The position numbers were made by a program, and so were the translations under genes. A DNA stretch of 64,000 nucleotides from NCBI RefSeq assembly GCF_000744435.1, contig NZ_JQLX01000012.1, positions 124,001 through 188,000 of the forward strand, read 5' to 3'. Below the pieces are notes generated by a model, which searched no databases, had not been told where the DNA came from, and saw nothing but the letters and a program-made list of their open reading frames with translations. The first letter of the stretch is position 1. Each line of letters opens with the position of its first letter. Of the stretch, positions 19,678 through 32,587 are shown in pieces. The DNA comes from Hippea jasoniae (lineage in GTDB: Bacteria; Campylobacterota_A; Desulfurellia; Desulfurellales; Hippeaceae).

Positions 19678-20207
19678 TAGTTGATGAGGCGATAGATATT
19701 GTATCAAAACTGCTTGTGATTGATGCCATTACTGCTCCAAAAAGCGTTGGAAGAGATGATATAGTTGTAGACATTGTGTCGGATAAAAAGATAAAAGAAA
19801 AGATCCTTTCACAGATGGAGACTATAACAGATAGGGGCGGTAAGAGCTTCTATAAACGGGATGCTATAAACTGCAAAGATGTATCGCATATTATTTTGAT
19901 TGGATTCAAGGAGTTTTATCACGGTTTTGACTGTGGTTTTTGCGGATTTTCAGGTTGCGATGAATGTGCTAAAAATGGTGGCATTTGTGCAGTAACCACT
20001 ACAGATTGTGGTATTGCCATCGGTAGCCTTGTAAAGCTTGCATCAATTTTTGGTGTGGATAACAGGATAATGATATCGATTGGTCAGGCTGCTGTTGAGA
20101 TGGGGTATTATAAGGAAAGGTATTCTTTTAAAGTTAGGGGTGCTTACGGAATCCCCCTTTCTGCCACTACAAAAAACCCGTTTTTTGATAGAAAGATAAA
20201 GGTGTAA
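19674..20207 (+). CDS. DUF2148 ferredoxin-domain protein
   Basis: A 177-residue cytoplasmic protein of the DUF2148 family, function unknown. The central Cys-rich block (FDCGFCGFSGCDECAKNGGIC...DCG) can ligate an iron-sulfur cluster. The second half is a conserved alpha/beta region ending YGIPLSATTKNPFFDR. The start codon is GTG at 19674, supported by AGGAGG at 19660-19665. Family members are common in anaerobes and methanogens. It is the last plus-strand gene before a terminator and is coupled to the fliA-like gene. Confidence 0.85.
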   Translation: MIVDEAIDIVSKLLVIDAITAPKSVGRDDIVVDIVSDKKIKEKILSQMETITDRGGKSFYKRDAINCKDVSHIILIGFKEFYHGFDCGFCGFSGCDECAKNGGICAVTTTDCGIAIGSLVKLASIFGVDNRIMISIGQAAVEMGYYKERYSFKVRGAYGIPLSATTKNPFFDRKIKV

Positions 20208-20225
20208 GGGGCTCAAACGCCCCTT
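20206..20225 (+). terminator. Hairpin terminator after the DUF2148 gene
   Basis: A 7-bp stem (AAGGGGC / GCCCCTT) with a 6-base loop lies between the convergent DUF2148 and rpmB genes. On the plus strand T-rich sequence follows. The stem is symmetrical and may serve rpmB in the other direction. Confidence 0.6.
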
Positions 20226-20236
20226 TTGGCATATTT

Positions 20237-20431
20237 TTAATGCACGGCCTTTTGAACCTTGCCTGCTTTTAGGCAGCTTGTGCAGACATTCATCCTCTTT
20301 ACTTTGCCGTCAACCACTACCTTTACCTTCTGGATATTGGGATACCATTTTCTCTTTGTTCTGATATGGGAGTGACTGACTTTATACCATACCTGTGCTT
20401 TTTTACCGCATATCTCACATCTTCTTGCCAT
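20237..20431 (-). CDS. rpmB: 50S ribosomal protein L28
   Basis: Structural protein of the large ribosomal subunit. The 64-residue product starts MARRCEICGKK and has CxxC pairs (CEIC near the start, CTSC at about 53-56), so it is of the zinc-ribbon (C+) form of L28. The frame is open upstream, but AGGAGG before the ATG at 20431 fixes the start. It is a single gene on the minus strand, separate from the DUF2892-pgsA run. Confidence 0.96.
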   Translation of the reverse strand: MARRCEICGKKAQVWYKVSHSHIRTKRKWYPNIQKVKVVVDGKVKRMNVCTSCLKAGKVQKAVH

Positions 20432-20485
20432 TTCAAACCTCCTACATAAACTAAAGCCCATTTATAGCAAAAAAAGCAGTTAATC

Positions 20486-20683
20486 TCAAGAATTTGTTGT
20501 GTCAATTCCAAGCAGATCATAGAAGACGCATTTTCTTGCTATGCCTGTTGTAAGCAAGATACATCCAGCTGTTTTGATGATAGGCTTTTTTGTGATGCAG
20601 CCAATTAATGTTAAAATAGATCCACCGATTAATCTCAACTCCCTGTCTTTGCCTCCAATATTGGGCTTTGCTGTAATTTTCAT
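20486..20683 (-). CDS. DUF2892 (YgaP-like transmembrane) family protein
   Basis: A 65-residue protein with a Gly-rich start, two hydrophobic helices (about 15-33 and 34-50, IIGG..TLIGCIT..KKPIIKTAGCILLTTGIARKC) and a short tail. This is the YgaP-type inner-membrane fold found alone or attached to rhodanese domains; the rhodanese part is missing here. A good GGGAGGAG ribosome site and a 4-base ATGA overlap with pgsA support translation. Family function is not established. Confidence 0.8.
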   Translation of the reverse strand: MKITAKPNIGGKDRELRLIGGSILTLIGCITKKPIIKTAGCILLTTGIARKCVFYDLLGIDTTNS

Positions 20684-21225
20684 AACTCCTCCCTTTTTAG
20701 GTATCTATTTGTATAATCAGTTAAGGCCGCAATAGATAACAATATGCACACATACACAGTGATATCAAACAGTGTTTTGTTAAAGTAGGTGTTAAATATT
20801 TTAAAAAATACCTCTGCTATAACTACAACCTGCAAAAAAGTGGATATTTTGCCCCAGATACTTGCTTTTATGTTGAATTTACAATTTTTTGAGGTTAAAA
20901 CACCCACAACACTGCCACTTATCAAAATAATATCTTTAAACAGCACAACACCAAATAGTACAAGAGGAATCAAGCCCTTTGTTGAAAGAATAAGAAATGT
21001 ATAGTTAATAAGGAATTTATCTGCTAAAGGATCTAAAATCGCGCCGACTTTTGTTTTCTGGTTTAATATTCGTGCAAAAAAACCATCGGCAATATCACTT
21101 ATTGCGGCAACAAAAAAAAGTATAACCGCCAAAGTGTATTTATCCTTTATTAAAAAAATTGTTGTAGGTATAACTAAAATCAATCTTAAAACTGTTATTG
21201 AGTTTGGTAGATTAAGGCTGTTCAT
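20680..21225 (-). CDS. pgsA: CDP-diacylglycerol-glycerol-3-phosphate 3-phosphatidyltransferase
   Basis: Makes phosphatidylglycerol phosphate at the inner membrane. The 181 residues contain the CDP-alcohol phosphotransferase signature D-x2-D-G-x2-A-R-x8-G-x3-D-x3-D (SDIADGFFARILNQK, then GAILDPLADKF). Four to five transmembrane helices are visible. It begins 1 base after the lepB stop without a clear ribosome site, so translation is probably coupled. It overlaps DUF2892 by 4 bases. PgsA is preferred over the related PssA because of length and start. Confidence 0.9.
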   Translation of the reverse strand: MNSLNLPNSITVLRLILVIPTTIFLIKDKYTLAVILFFVAAISDIADGFFARILNQKTKVGAILDPLADKFLINYTFLILSTKGLIPLVLFGVVLFKDIILISGSVVGVLTSKNCKFNIKASIWGKISTFLQVVVIAEVFFKIFNTYFNKTLFDITVYVCILLSIAALTDYTNRYLKREEL

Positions 21226-21226
21226 T

Positions 21227-21868
21227 TTAATGAATTAGTTTAAAAAACCTTTTAAATCGTATTCTAAAGGGTGAGAATGTCCATGATCCATAAATGATAA
21301 ACGCCTTGCCCACTATGTCTTTTTCAGGCACAAAACCCCAGTATCGTGAGTCGTATGAATTATCGCGATTATCGCCCATCATAAAGTATTCGTGAGGAGG
21401 CACCTTAACAGGCCCCCAGTTATCACGAGAACCCCATCTTGCTTTTACTATTGGATTATCCGTATTTCTTGGATAAATATGTGGGTCTGTGTAAATCGCA
21501 TAAGGCTCATTTACCCTTTTACCGTTTCTATATAATACTTTGTTTTTCATCATCAATACATCACCGCCAACACCAACACACCGCTTGATAAAATAGACAG
21601 ATGGTTTGGGTGGATATCTAAAAATTACTATATCACCAACCTTAGGATGTTCAACAGGTATAATGATTTTTCCGCTTATTGGTACTCTTATGCCGTATAT
21701 CAGTCTATTTGCAAGTATATGATCGCCTATTAGAAGCGTTGGTTCCATTGAGGATGATGGTATCTTAAACGCTTCAACAAAAAAAGCCCTGATAAACAGT
21801 GCAATAACTAATGCTATAATGATTGATTTTATCCATTCACCTACAACATCTTTTTTTTGCTGTTTCAA
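21227..21868 (-). CDS. lepB: Signal peptidase I
   Basis: Removes N-terminal signal peptides from exported proteins at the outer face of the inner membrane. The 213 residues have one N-terminal transmembrane helix (about 10-31), the catalytic Ser40 (PSSSMEPT), catalytic Lys95 (FIKRCVGVGGD) and the box MGDNRDNSYDSRYWGF. It starts at TTG 21868 with a GGAG ribosome site. Its position just before lepA copies the classic lepA-lepB order (here lepA is first in transcription). Confidence 0.96.
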   Translation of the reverse strand: MKQQKKDVVGEWIKSIIIALVIALFIRAFFVEAFKIPSSSMEPTLLIGDHILANRLIYGIRVPISGKIIIPVEHPKVGDIVIFRYPPKPSVYFIKRCVGVGGDVLMMKNKVLYRNGKRVNEPYAIYTDPHIYPRNTDNPIVKARWGSRDNWGPVKVPPHEYFMMGDNRDNSYDSRYWGFVPEKDIVGKAFIIYGSWTFSPFRIRFKRFFKLIH

Positions 21869-21869
21869 T

Positions 21870-23666
21870 TTAACTCTCCTTTATCTGCATCAATTTTATA
21901 AACGCCTCTTTTGAAATGCTCACATTGCCCAATTTTTTGAGCCTTTTTTTACCTTCTTTCTGTTTCTCTAACAGTTTTTTCTTCCTTGTTATATCACCAC
22001 CATAGCATTTTGCAAGTACATCCTTTCTTAATGCCCCAATGGTTTCTTTGGCTATGATTTTGCCGCCAACCTTTGCCTGAAGCCTTACTTCAAACAGCTG
22101 TTTTGGTATATATTGTTTCAGGTTTTTTAAAACCTCTCTTGCAATTCTGTATGCCTTTTCTTTTGGTACGATTAATGAAAATGAATCGATCTCCTTTGAG
22201 TTTACTAAAATTATAAGCTTTGTTAAATCTGCCTTTTCAAAACCTGCAAATTCATAATCAAACGATGCGTATCCTCTTGATAGAGATTTTAATTTATCGT
22301 AAAAATCAACTAAAATCTCCGATAAAGGTAGTCTATATCTTAAAAGCACTCTATCCTGGGCTATATAGAGCAACTCTTTCTGGTTTCCCCGCCTATCCTG
22401 CAGTAGTTTTATCAGATTACCCACAAATTCTGACGGTGTAATAATCTCTGCATCAACCATCGGCTCATAGATTGCCTTGATTGTTTGAGGTGGTGGAAGT
22501 TGAGAGGGGTTTGAAATTTCGATTATTTCAGAGTTGGTTTTCTCCACTTTGTATAAAACGCTCGGTGTTGTCATTACAACATCAAGATCAAATTCCTCCT
22601 CAAGCCTCTCCTTGGTAATATTCATACTCAATACACCCAAAAAGCCACATCTAAAACCAAAACCTAAAGAGTCTGATTTTTCTTTCTCAACTGTTAAGGA
22701 TGCATCGTTTAACTGCAATTTTTCTAATGCTTCTGCTAAATCGTCATAATCCTCTGGATTTGTTGGGTAAAGTCCAGCAAACACAAACGGCTTGGGTTTT
22801 TGAAACCCCTCGAACGGTTTTGTTGTTGGGTTTTTTGATAATGTTAATGTGTCACCTACCACAGCTTCTTTAATATTTTTAATATTTGCAATGACATATC
22901 CAACCTCGCCAGCTGATAAACCATCAACCTTAACCTGCTTGGGTGTAAAATAGCCTAACTCTTCAACTTCATACTCCTTTTTTGTTGAGTACATCATGAT
23001 TTTATCGCCAACCTTAAACTCTCCATCAAAAACCCTGACAATAAAAACCACGCCGCGGTAGTTGTCATACCAGGAATCTATAACAAGCGCTCTTAAAGGT
23101 TCATTTAAATTGCCTTTTGGATGAGGAATGCGCTCTATAATTGCTTCAAGCACTTTTTCAACGTTTTCTCCTGTTTTTGCAGAGATCTCTATAGCCGTTG
23201 ATGCATCTATCCCCAATGCATCCTCTATTTCTCGTTTTGTTTTTTCAACATCTGCACTTGGTAGGTCTATCTTGTTGATCACGGGAATGATCTCTAAGTT
23301 ATTGTCGATAGCTAAATAGGCATTGGCTATCGTTTGAGCCTCAACACCCTGTGTTGCATCCACAACAAGCAGACAGCCCTCACATGCCTTGAGCGACTTT
23401 GATACCTCATAGCCAAAATCGACATGGCCTGGTGTATCAATCATATTCAAAATATACTCATTGCCGTTGTATGAATATTTGAGTCTTGCAGTCTGGGCTT
23501 TTACTGTGATTCCGTGTTTTCTTTCAACCTCAAGATTATCAAGCACCTGCTGTTTCATTTCACGCTTGCTCAATGCACCTGTAAGCTCAATAAGTCTGTC
23601 AGCTAAAGTGCTTTTTCCATGGTCGATATGGGCTATTATGGAAAAATTCCTAATGTTGCTTTTCAT
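21870..23666 (-). CDS. lepA: Elongation factor 4 (LepA GTPase)
   Basis: Ribosome-associated translational GTPase that back-translocates or remodels stalled ribosomes. The 598 residues match LepA length. The GTPase domain has G1 AHIDHGKST, DTPGHVD and the NKID motif. EF-Tu-like domain II follows, then the LepA C-terminal domain (GGKIIAKETIGALRKDVLAKCYGGD, RKKKLLEKQKEGKKR). The first 17 bases overlap the end of the ThiD2-like gene, so translation is coupled. Confidence 0.98.
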   Translation of the reverse strand: MKSNIRNFSIIAHIDHGKSTLADRLIELTGALSKREMKQQVLDNLEVERKHGITVKAQTARLKYSYNGNEYILNMIDTPGHVDFGYEVSKSLKACEGCLLVVDATQGVEAQTIANAYLAIDNNLEIIPVINKIDLPSADVEKTKREIEDALGIDASTAIEISAKTGENVEKVLEAIIERIPHPKGNLNEPLRALVIDSWYDNYRGVVFIVRVFDGEFKVGDKIMMYSTKKEYEVEELGYFTPKQVKVDGLSAGEVGYVIANIKNIKEAVVGDTLTLSKNPTTKPFEGFQKPKPFVFAGLYPTNPEDYDDLAEALEKLQLNDASLTVEKEKSDSLGFGFRCGFLGVLSMNITKERLEEEFDLDVVMTTPSVLYKVEKTNSEIIEISNPSQLPPPQTIKAIYEPMVDAEIITPSEFVGNLIKLLQDRRGNQKELLYIAQDRVLLRYRLPLSEILVDFYDKLKSLSRGYASFDYEFAGFEKADLTKLIILVNSKEIDSFSLIVPKEKAYRIAREVLKNLKQYIPKQLFEVRLQAKVGGKIIAKETIGALRKDVLAKCYGGDITRKKKLLEKQKEGKKRLKKLGNVSISKEAFIKLMQIKES

Positions 23667-24047
23667 CTATTTTCTCCAGTAGAATTTTTTCTATCTCATA
23701 GGTTTCATATCGCAAGTCTTTGAAAAATTTTGACATGTCGGGTTTTATGATCTTTAAAAACTCCTCAAGCACCCTTAGGGATTCCTCAGTCCTTTTTGCA
23801 TTTGCTATGGCTATGTCTTTGATGGTGCTTCTTTGTGTTTCACCCTTGCTAAACAACTTTCTACCGACATCACCTGCACTTTCTCTGAATGCAACAAAAT
23901 CCAACTCCTTTGCCTTTAAACCCACATCTGAGCGTATCTGCTTTATTCTTTGGGTCGTTTGTTTATCGTCTAAAATAAAGCGCGATATCTCCTCTAAAAC
24001 CCTCAATCCCTCTTTTGTTCTGTTGAGGTTTGCATCTATAACCCGCT

Positions 24048-24072
<25 letters not shown>
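23650..24072 (-). CDS. Stand-alone ThiD2-type aminopyrimidine phosphate kinase domain
   Basis: The 140 residues match the N-terminal domain that, in cyanobacterial and related ThiE proteins, precedes the thiamine phosphate synthase part (PF17792, ThiD2). This domain is reported to act as a monofunctional HMP-P kinase in thiamine synthesis. The recognisable features are two helical repeats, RVIDANLNRTKEGLRVLEE...FIL near the start and IANAKRTEESLRVLEEFLKI in the second half, with a FRESAGDVG stretch between. Here it is free-standing: no ThiE follows, and lepA overlaps by 17 bases. The PLD nuclease gene overlaps by 25 bases upstream. Identification rests on this pattern; confirmation needs a profile search. 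Confidence 0.72.
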
Positions 24073-28033
<3,961 letters not shown>

Positions 28034-28037
<4 letters not shown>

Positions 28038-28879
28038 AATTCACCCTCCACATAAAGCTTGGCCACAAGCGCAACCATATCTCTTACCCGTTTTATAAAT
28101 GTTGCCCTCTCTGTGGTGCTTATTGCGTTTCTTGCATCAAGCAGGTTGAAAATATGGGAGCATTTCATACAGTAATCATAGGCTGGCCTTACTAATTTAG
28201 CGTTTAAGCAGTTTTTTGCCTCATCCTCAAACATATCAAAAAGTTTAAATAGCATCGATGTATTTGCAACCTCAAAGTTATATACAGAATACTCATACTC
28301 ATCGTGCTTATGAATGTAGCCGTAGGTGTATTTTTCGTTCCATTTCATATCAAACACATTATCTACACCCTGGATATACATGCCCAATCGCTCTGTGCCG
28401 TATGTAATCTCGACAGGTATCGGTTTTAGATCGTATCCTCCAACCTGCTGAAAGTATGTAAACTGCGTTATCTCCATACCGTCAAGCCACACCTCCCAGC
28501 CAAGACCCCAGGCGCCAAGTGTCGGTGACTCCCAGTTATCCTCAACAAATCTAATATCGTGCTCATTGAGCTTTATGCCTAAATACTCAAGGCTTTCTAA
28601 ATAAAGCTGTTGAATGTTTTCAGGCGATGGCTTCATGATAACCTGATATTGATAGTAATGCTGTAGCCTGTTGGGGTTTTCGCCATATCTGCCGTCTGTT
28701 GGTCTTCTTGATGGTGCTGGATAGGCTACATTCCACTCATCTTTATCCAATGATTTTAGCGTTGTTGCCCAGTGAAAGGTGCCAGCACCAGCCTCAATAT
28801 CGTATGGTTGAAGTATTATGCAGCCCTTTTCTTTCCAGAATTGATTTAAAGATAAAACAACATCCTGATATGTCATCAT
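28034..28879 (-). CDS. glyQ: Glycyl-tRNA synthetase alpha subunit
   Basis: Catalytic alpha chain, class II synthetase. The 281 residues start [20 protein letters not shown] and contain [50 protein letters not shown] and [18 protein letters not shown]. The open frame extends to 28906, but a GGAGG site 7 bases before the ATG at 28879, and the xthA stop at 28881, place the start at 28879. It precedes glyS. Confidence 0.97.
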
Positions 28880-28880
28880 T

Positions 28881-29651
28881 TTAGCCCTCCAGTCTAAAAA
28901 CTGCAACCACCGGTGCGTGGTCGGATGGTTTTTTTCTTTTTCTTTCCCGTTTATCGATATAGCAGTTGATACATTTATCAGCCAGAGGCTTTGTTGCCCA
29001 GATGTAATCGATTCTTAAACCTATATTTTTCCAGAAATTACCCGCCCTGTAATCCCACCAGCTGAAGGCTTTTTCTTTGTTGAATTTTCTAAATGTATCA
29101 ATAAATCCCCACTGATAAAGATTTTTTAAAACCTCTCTTTCTTTTATGTGAAACCCAATCTTACCCTCCATAGCCACCGGGTCATAAACATCTATATCAT
29201 CCATTGCAACATTAAAATCACCTAAAATTATAATGTTATCCTCTGTTTTATAGTTATCTTCAAGGTATTTTTTGAGGTTGTTTATGAAATTGAGTTTGTA
29301 GATGAAATGCTCACTGTCAGGGCTTTGACCGTTTGGAAAGTATGCGTTGAATATCGTAATACCTTTAATTTTGCTGATAAGCAGTCGTTTGTGGTTTTTT
29401 TGATCCGGATATGGTTCAACAGCTTCAAAACCAAATTTAGATATGGTTGCAACACCATTGAATCGTTTTTGACCATACACTGCAACCTCATAACCTAAAT
29501 TTTCAAATTCCTCTTTAGGAAAAAGGTTATCCTCGACCTTGGTTTCCTGAATACACAGAATATCTATATTATTTTCGTCTATAAAATTTAAAACCTGATT
29601 GAGTCTTGCCCTTATTGAATTTACATTCCATGTTGCAATGGTTAGCTCCAT
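28881..29651 (-). CDS. xthA: Exodeoxyribonuclease III
   Basis: AP endonuclease and 3'-5' exonuclease of base-excision repair. The 256 residues carry the EEP-fold motifs: [11 protein letters not shown] at the start, [23 protein letters not shown], and near the end [12 protein letters not shown] with SDHAPVVA. Length fits ExoIII. It begins just inside the SemiSWEET end and stops 1 base before glyQ. Identification is secure. Confidence 0.96.
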   Translation of the reverse strand: MELTIATWNVNSIRARLNQVLNFIDENNIDILCIQETKVEDNLFPKEEFENLGYEVAVYGQKRFNGVATISKFGFEAVEPYPDQKNHKRLLISKIKGITIFNAYFPNGQSPDSEHFIYKLNFINNLKKYLEDNYKTEDNIIILGDFNVAMDDIDVYDPVAMEGKIGFHIKEREVLKNLYQWGFIDTFRKFNKEKAFSWWDYRAGNFWKNIGLRIDYIWATKPLADKCINCYIDKRERKRKKPSDHAPVVAVFRLEG

Positions 29652-29920
29652 ATTTTACCCCTTATAAGTAAAAAAATGGCTATAGTTGAAAGCATAATTA
29701 CAAGGCCTATGCCGTTTGCTGCAATCAAGACAATGTCTTTTCTTAAAATACCGTATATCAACCACAAAAGAAGCCCACATGAAATCTGAATCATCATAAG
29801 CAGGCTTAACCCCTCGGTCTGTTTTGTTTTGATAAGCTTTATAAACTGTGGCACAAAACCGAAGGTTGTCAAAAAAGCAGCACAAAAGCCAATCGCCTTA
29901 ATTTCTGCCTCACTCATCAA
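29642..29920 (-). CDS. SemiSWEET-family (PQ-loop) transporter
   Basis: A 92-residue protein with three predicted transmembrane helices and the PQ motif at Pro24-Gln25 (FGFVPQFIKLIKTKQ), plus the second Asn-rich helix (ANGIGLVIM). SemiSWEETs are half-size relatives of eukaryotic SWEET sugar uniporters that work as dimers. The substrate is unknown. It overlaps the RACE gene by 11 bases and xthA by 10. Confidence 0.88.
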   Translation of the reverse strand: MMSEAEIKAIGFCAAFLTTFGFVPQFIKLIKTKQTEGLSLLMMIQISCGLLLWLIYGILRKDIVLIAANGIGLVIMLSTIAIFLLIRGKIWS

Positions 29921-31376
29921 ACGCCATCTTTTCTATAAATTTACTCTCAAATCCTTCTTCATTTGCTATTTCAATGTATTGGATATTTTTTGCAATTTCC
30001 TTAAGCCACTTTCTGTTTTCTTCACAGAACAATAAATTACCCCCTGCTATAGAGCTGTTTGAAAGCATAACAAAATCTTTATCAAAAGGCAACAAGCCGC
30101 TGTCGATTAAATCCCTTTTTGTTAATGATTTAGAAAAACCGCCAGCTATAAAAACCTTATCCGGCATATCAATGTTGAGTTTTTTAAAAAGAATATCCAG
30201 GCATGCTGCCAGTGATGCCTTGACAAGCTGAAATTCCCTTATCGACTTTTGCGTTAAAAAGATATTATTGTCAAGCAAAAAACCCTCTTTTTTAAGCCTG
30301 TTTATTAGTTGAAAATCACCTTCGGCTTCCCAGTTTTCCAAAAGTCTCCCATCTTTGTCTATAAAACCCACTCTTCTTAAAAGAGCAATTGCACTGATTA
30401 GGCCGCTTCCTGTTATACCTGTTGCCTTTTTGTTGTTGATTGTTTTAACTTTAAAACTGCTATCAAAATCTACAGAAGTAATAGCGCCTTCTTTTGCAAT
30501 TGTTCCATAATCTATGCCACTACCCTCAAGTGCAGGACCTGCAGGCACACTTGCAGCAAAATAACTATCTTTATACTTAATTACAAATTCGCAATTAGTA
30601 CCTATATCGATAAATAGGTAGTTTTCTTTAACCTCTTTTAACAATATCAAGCCAGCCGTAATATCTGAACCAACAAAGGCGCTTACAACAGGTGGAATAT
30701 ATGTTTCAAAATTATGCCATCTGGTATGTAAATCACCAAAAAACAAGGGTTTATAGGGGTATGTGCCTATGGAGTGTGGATTTTTGCACAAAAAGAAGGC
30801 AAGCATTGTTGGATTTGCACAAACAACAATCGATGAAGGATTGAAGGGTTTAATAGTTTCCAATATTGCTTTATTGAGAATGTTGCTTAATAGTTTTTCT
30901 CCGTGCTGGTCTGAGTATGTGATGCGGCTGATAACATCTGCTCCAAAGGGAATCTGGGGATTGAGAATGCCTATGTTTTTTATAACTTTACCATTTTCTA
31001 TTAAAGAGATGGCTATTGTTGTTGTGCCTATGTCTATTGTAGCATGCTTTTTATCATCATCGCAGCAACATTGTTGATTTTCAGCAAAACTTACAACCCC
31101 TTTTGCTTTTGTGATTTTGATTGTTGATGCTGTAGCCTTGTGAAGACATGCAAGCCTGTAGCCTTCCTCTAACTGTTTATGTGAAAATACCTCTTTTTCT
31201 ATTTCAAAGGGAGGCGGTGCATTATCTATAAATTTTATCTGGCATTTTCTACAAATGCCCCTTCCACCACAGTATGCCTCAATAAAGATACCGTTTTTTG
31301 CAAGCAGTTTTAGCAGGTTCTCATTTTCGCTAAACTCTATTTCTCTTTGAACATCGCCCACTACAGTAAGTTTCAC
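29910..31376 (-). CDS. RACE-family corrinoid activation protein (2Fe-2S ferredoxin plus ASKHA domain, DUF4445)
   Basis: Reductive activators of corrinoid enzymes use ATP-driven conformational change to push electrons onto inactive Co(II). The 488 residues start with a plant-type 2Fe-2S domain with ligands Cys36, Cys42, Cys45 and Cys77 (CGGRGICRKC). A Cys-rich stretch (QQCCCDDD) follows, then an ASKHA actin-like ATPase with phosphate motif IDIGTTTIAISL and FIDIGTNCEFV. The C-terminal part is the DUF4445 type. The start is GTG at 31376. No corrinoid methyltransferase is beside it, but MetH in this window lacks its own reactivation domain. Alternative partners elsewhere in the genome cannot be excluded. 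Confidence 0.86.
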   Translation of the reverse strand: MKLTVVGDVQREIEFSENENLLKLLAKNGIFIEAYCGGRGICRKCQIKFIDNAPPPFEIEKEVFSHKQLEEGYRLACLHKATASTIKITKAKGVVSFAENQQCCCDDDKKHATIDIGTTTIAISLIENGKVIKNIGILNPQIPFGADVISRITYSDQHGEKLLSNILNKAILETIKPFNPSSIVVCANPTMLAFFLCKNPHSIGTYPYKPLFFGDLHTRWHNFETYIPPVVSAFVGSDITAGLILLKEVKENYLFIDIGTNCEFVIKYKDSYFAASVPAGPALEGSGIDYGTIAKEGAITSVDFDSSFKVKTINNKKATGITGSGLISAIALLRRVGFIDKDGRLLENWEAEGDFQLINRLKKEGFLLDNNIFLTQKSIREFQLVKASLAACLDILFKKLNIDMPDKVFIAGGFSKSLTKRDLIDSGLLPFDKDFVMLSNSSIAGGNLLFCEENRKWLKEIAKNIQYIEIANEEGFESKFIEKMAFDE

Positions 31377-31492
31377 ATGCCAAGATTACAACAAAATTGT
31401 TTTTGGGGCAAGTTATAAAGATTATTGAATAATATTTAGAGGTTTGCTAAACTCTCAGTTGTTAAAAGTTAGTATAGATATGGAGGTTGAAG

Positions 31493-32524
31493 ATGAGCCA
31501 GAAAGAAAAGATGGAGAGATTTAAAAAGTTGGATGGAGCTCATCTGCTGTGGGCAAGCACCATGGGGGCTACATTTGATCTTGGCATAATGAGTAAAGCG
31601 ATGCTTATTCCTTCTATGAAAACAGCCGCTTTAAGGCTTGCACGACACAAAATGCAGAATAATACATTTCCTTTTATAGATAGAAGAACGCTAAACAAGG
31701 AGCTTTATAGGGAGATTTTTGATGATTTAAATGATTTTTTGTTTTTTGCTGATGGATATGAGGTTGATGGCGATGAAAAAAGTGTTGTAATTCGGATACA
31801 TAAAGATAGATGTATGTATTGCCCAACAGGTGTTGGAGGAGCTCTTCTTGGCACAACGATTTGTCCCTACCCACAGCTTTTCAGTGTTTATCTGGATATG
31901 ATTATAAAAAATGGTTATATGGCAAAAAAGGTAGGTATGGTTAAGCAGCCAGACGGCTCATATATGAGACGAGATGGTGAGTGGGATATTATTGAGCTTA
32001 CGATAGAAGAGGATGAGATCTTTAAAACATTGATAGAGACACTTAAAAATGGCGTAGCAGAAATTGAAAAGATTTTTAATACAGCGGTTGAAAATGGTGA
32101 GATATCAAAAGATGACCTATGGGATAGAAACTATATTCCAGTTGAAAACACGAATCCTCAAAAATATAAAACAAAATTTACCGATTTTGCTAAGAAATAT
32201 ATTCAACCTGTTGAGGATAAACTCCTTGAAAACTGTAAAAAAATAGTGTTTGTTGTGCTTGTTGATGAAAACGGATACCTACCTGCGCATAACTCAAAAT
32301 ACGATAAGCCTTTGACGGGTGATTATAAAAAAGACCTTGTAGGTAATCGCTCAATGAGAATCTTTAACGATTTTACGGGATTATCTGCTGCTCAAAATAC
32401 CCAGAGAAAATATCTGCTGCAACCCTATCCCAGAGATGTCGGTGTTCTAATGTATGATTTATCAGCACCTGTTATGTTTGATGGTAAGCACTGGGGTGGC
32501 TTGAGGATTGGCTATAAACTTTAA
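31493..32524 (+). CDS. Sensor-like protein: Cys-containing N-terminal domain plus MCP-associated C-terminal domain
   Basis: A 343-residue cytoplasmic protein with no transmembrane segment and no output domain. The N-terminal part (about 1-155) has a CMYCPTGVGGALLGTTICPYP block, recalling the Cys-containing region of V4R-like small-molecule-binding proteins; this is a tentative match. The C-terminal part (about 230-343: VLVDENGYLPAHNSKYDKPL, DLVGNRSMRIFND, DLSAPVMFDGKHWGGLRIGY) closely resembles a module at the end of many methyl-accepting chemotaxis proteins. Here it has no signalling coiled coil. The start is ATG 31493, 6 bases after GGAGG. A Roadblock/LC7 gene follows after 63 bases with a near-identical leader. 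Confidence 0.65.
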   Translation: MSQKEKMERFKKLDGAHLLWASTMGATFDLGIMSKAMLIPSMKTAALRLARHKMQNNTFPFIDRRTLNKELYREIFDDLNDFLFFADGYEVDGDEKSVVIRIHKDRCMYCPTGVGGALLGTTICPYPQLFSVYLDMIIKNGYMAKKVGMVKQPDGSYMRRDGEWDIIELTIEEDEIFKTLIETLKNGVAEIEKIFNTAVENGEISKDDLWDRNYIPVENTNPQKYKTKFTDFAKKYIQPVEDKLLENCKKIVFVVLVDENGYLPAHNSKYDKPLTGDYKKDLVGNRSMRIFNDFTGLSAAQNTQRKYLLQPYPRDVGVLMYDLSAPVMFDGKHWGGLRIGYKL

Positions 32525-32530
32525 AAAAAC

Positions 32531-32558
32531 TTGATAATCTAAATCTTTATGTTATGCT
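32531..32558 (+). promoter_or_regulatory. Possible promoter before the Roadblock gene
   Basis: TTGATA (32531-32536), a 16-base spacer and TATGCT (32553-32558) lie 29 bases before the ATG of the Roadblock gene. Weak -10 box; the gene may instead share the transcript of the sensor-like gene. Confidence 0.35.
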
Positions 32559-32587
32559 AAAGTAAGTAAAATTTGGAGGTTGAAAGG

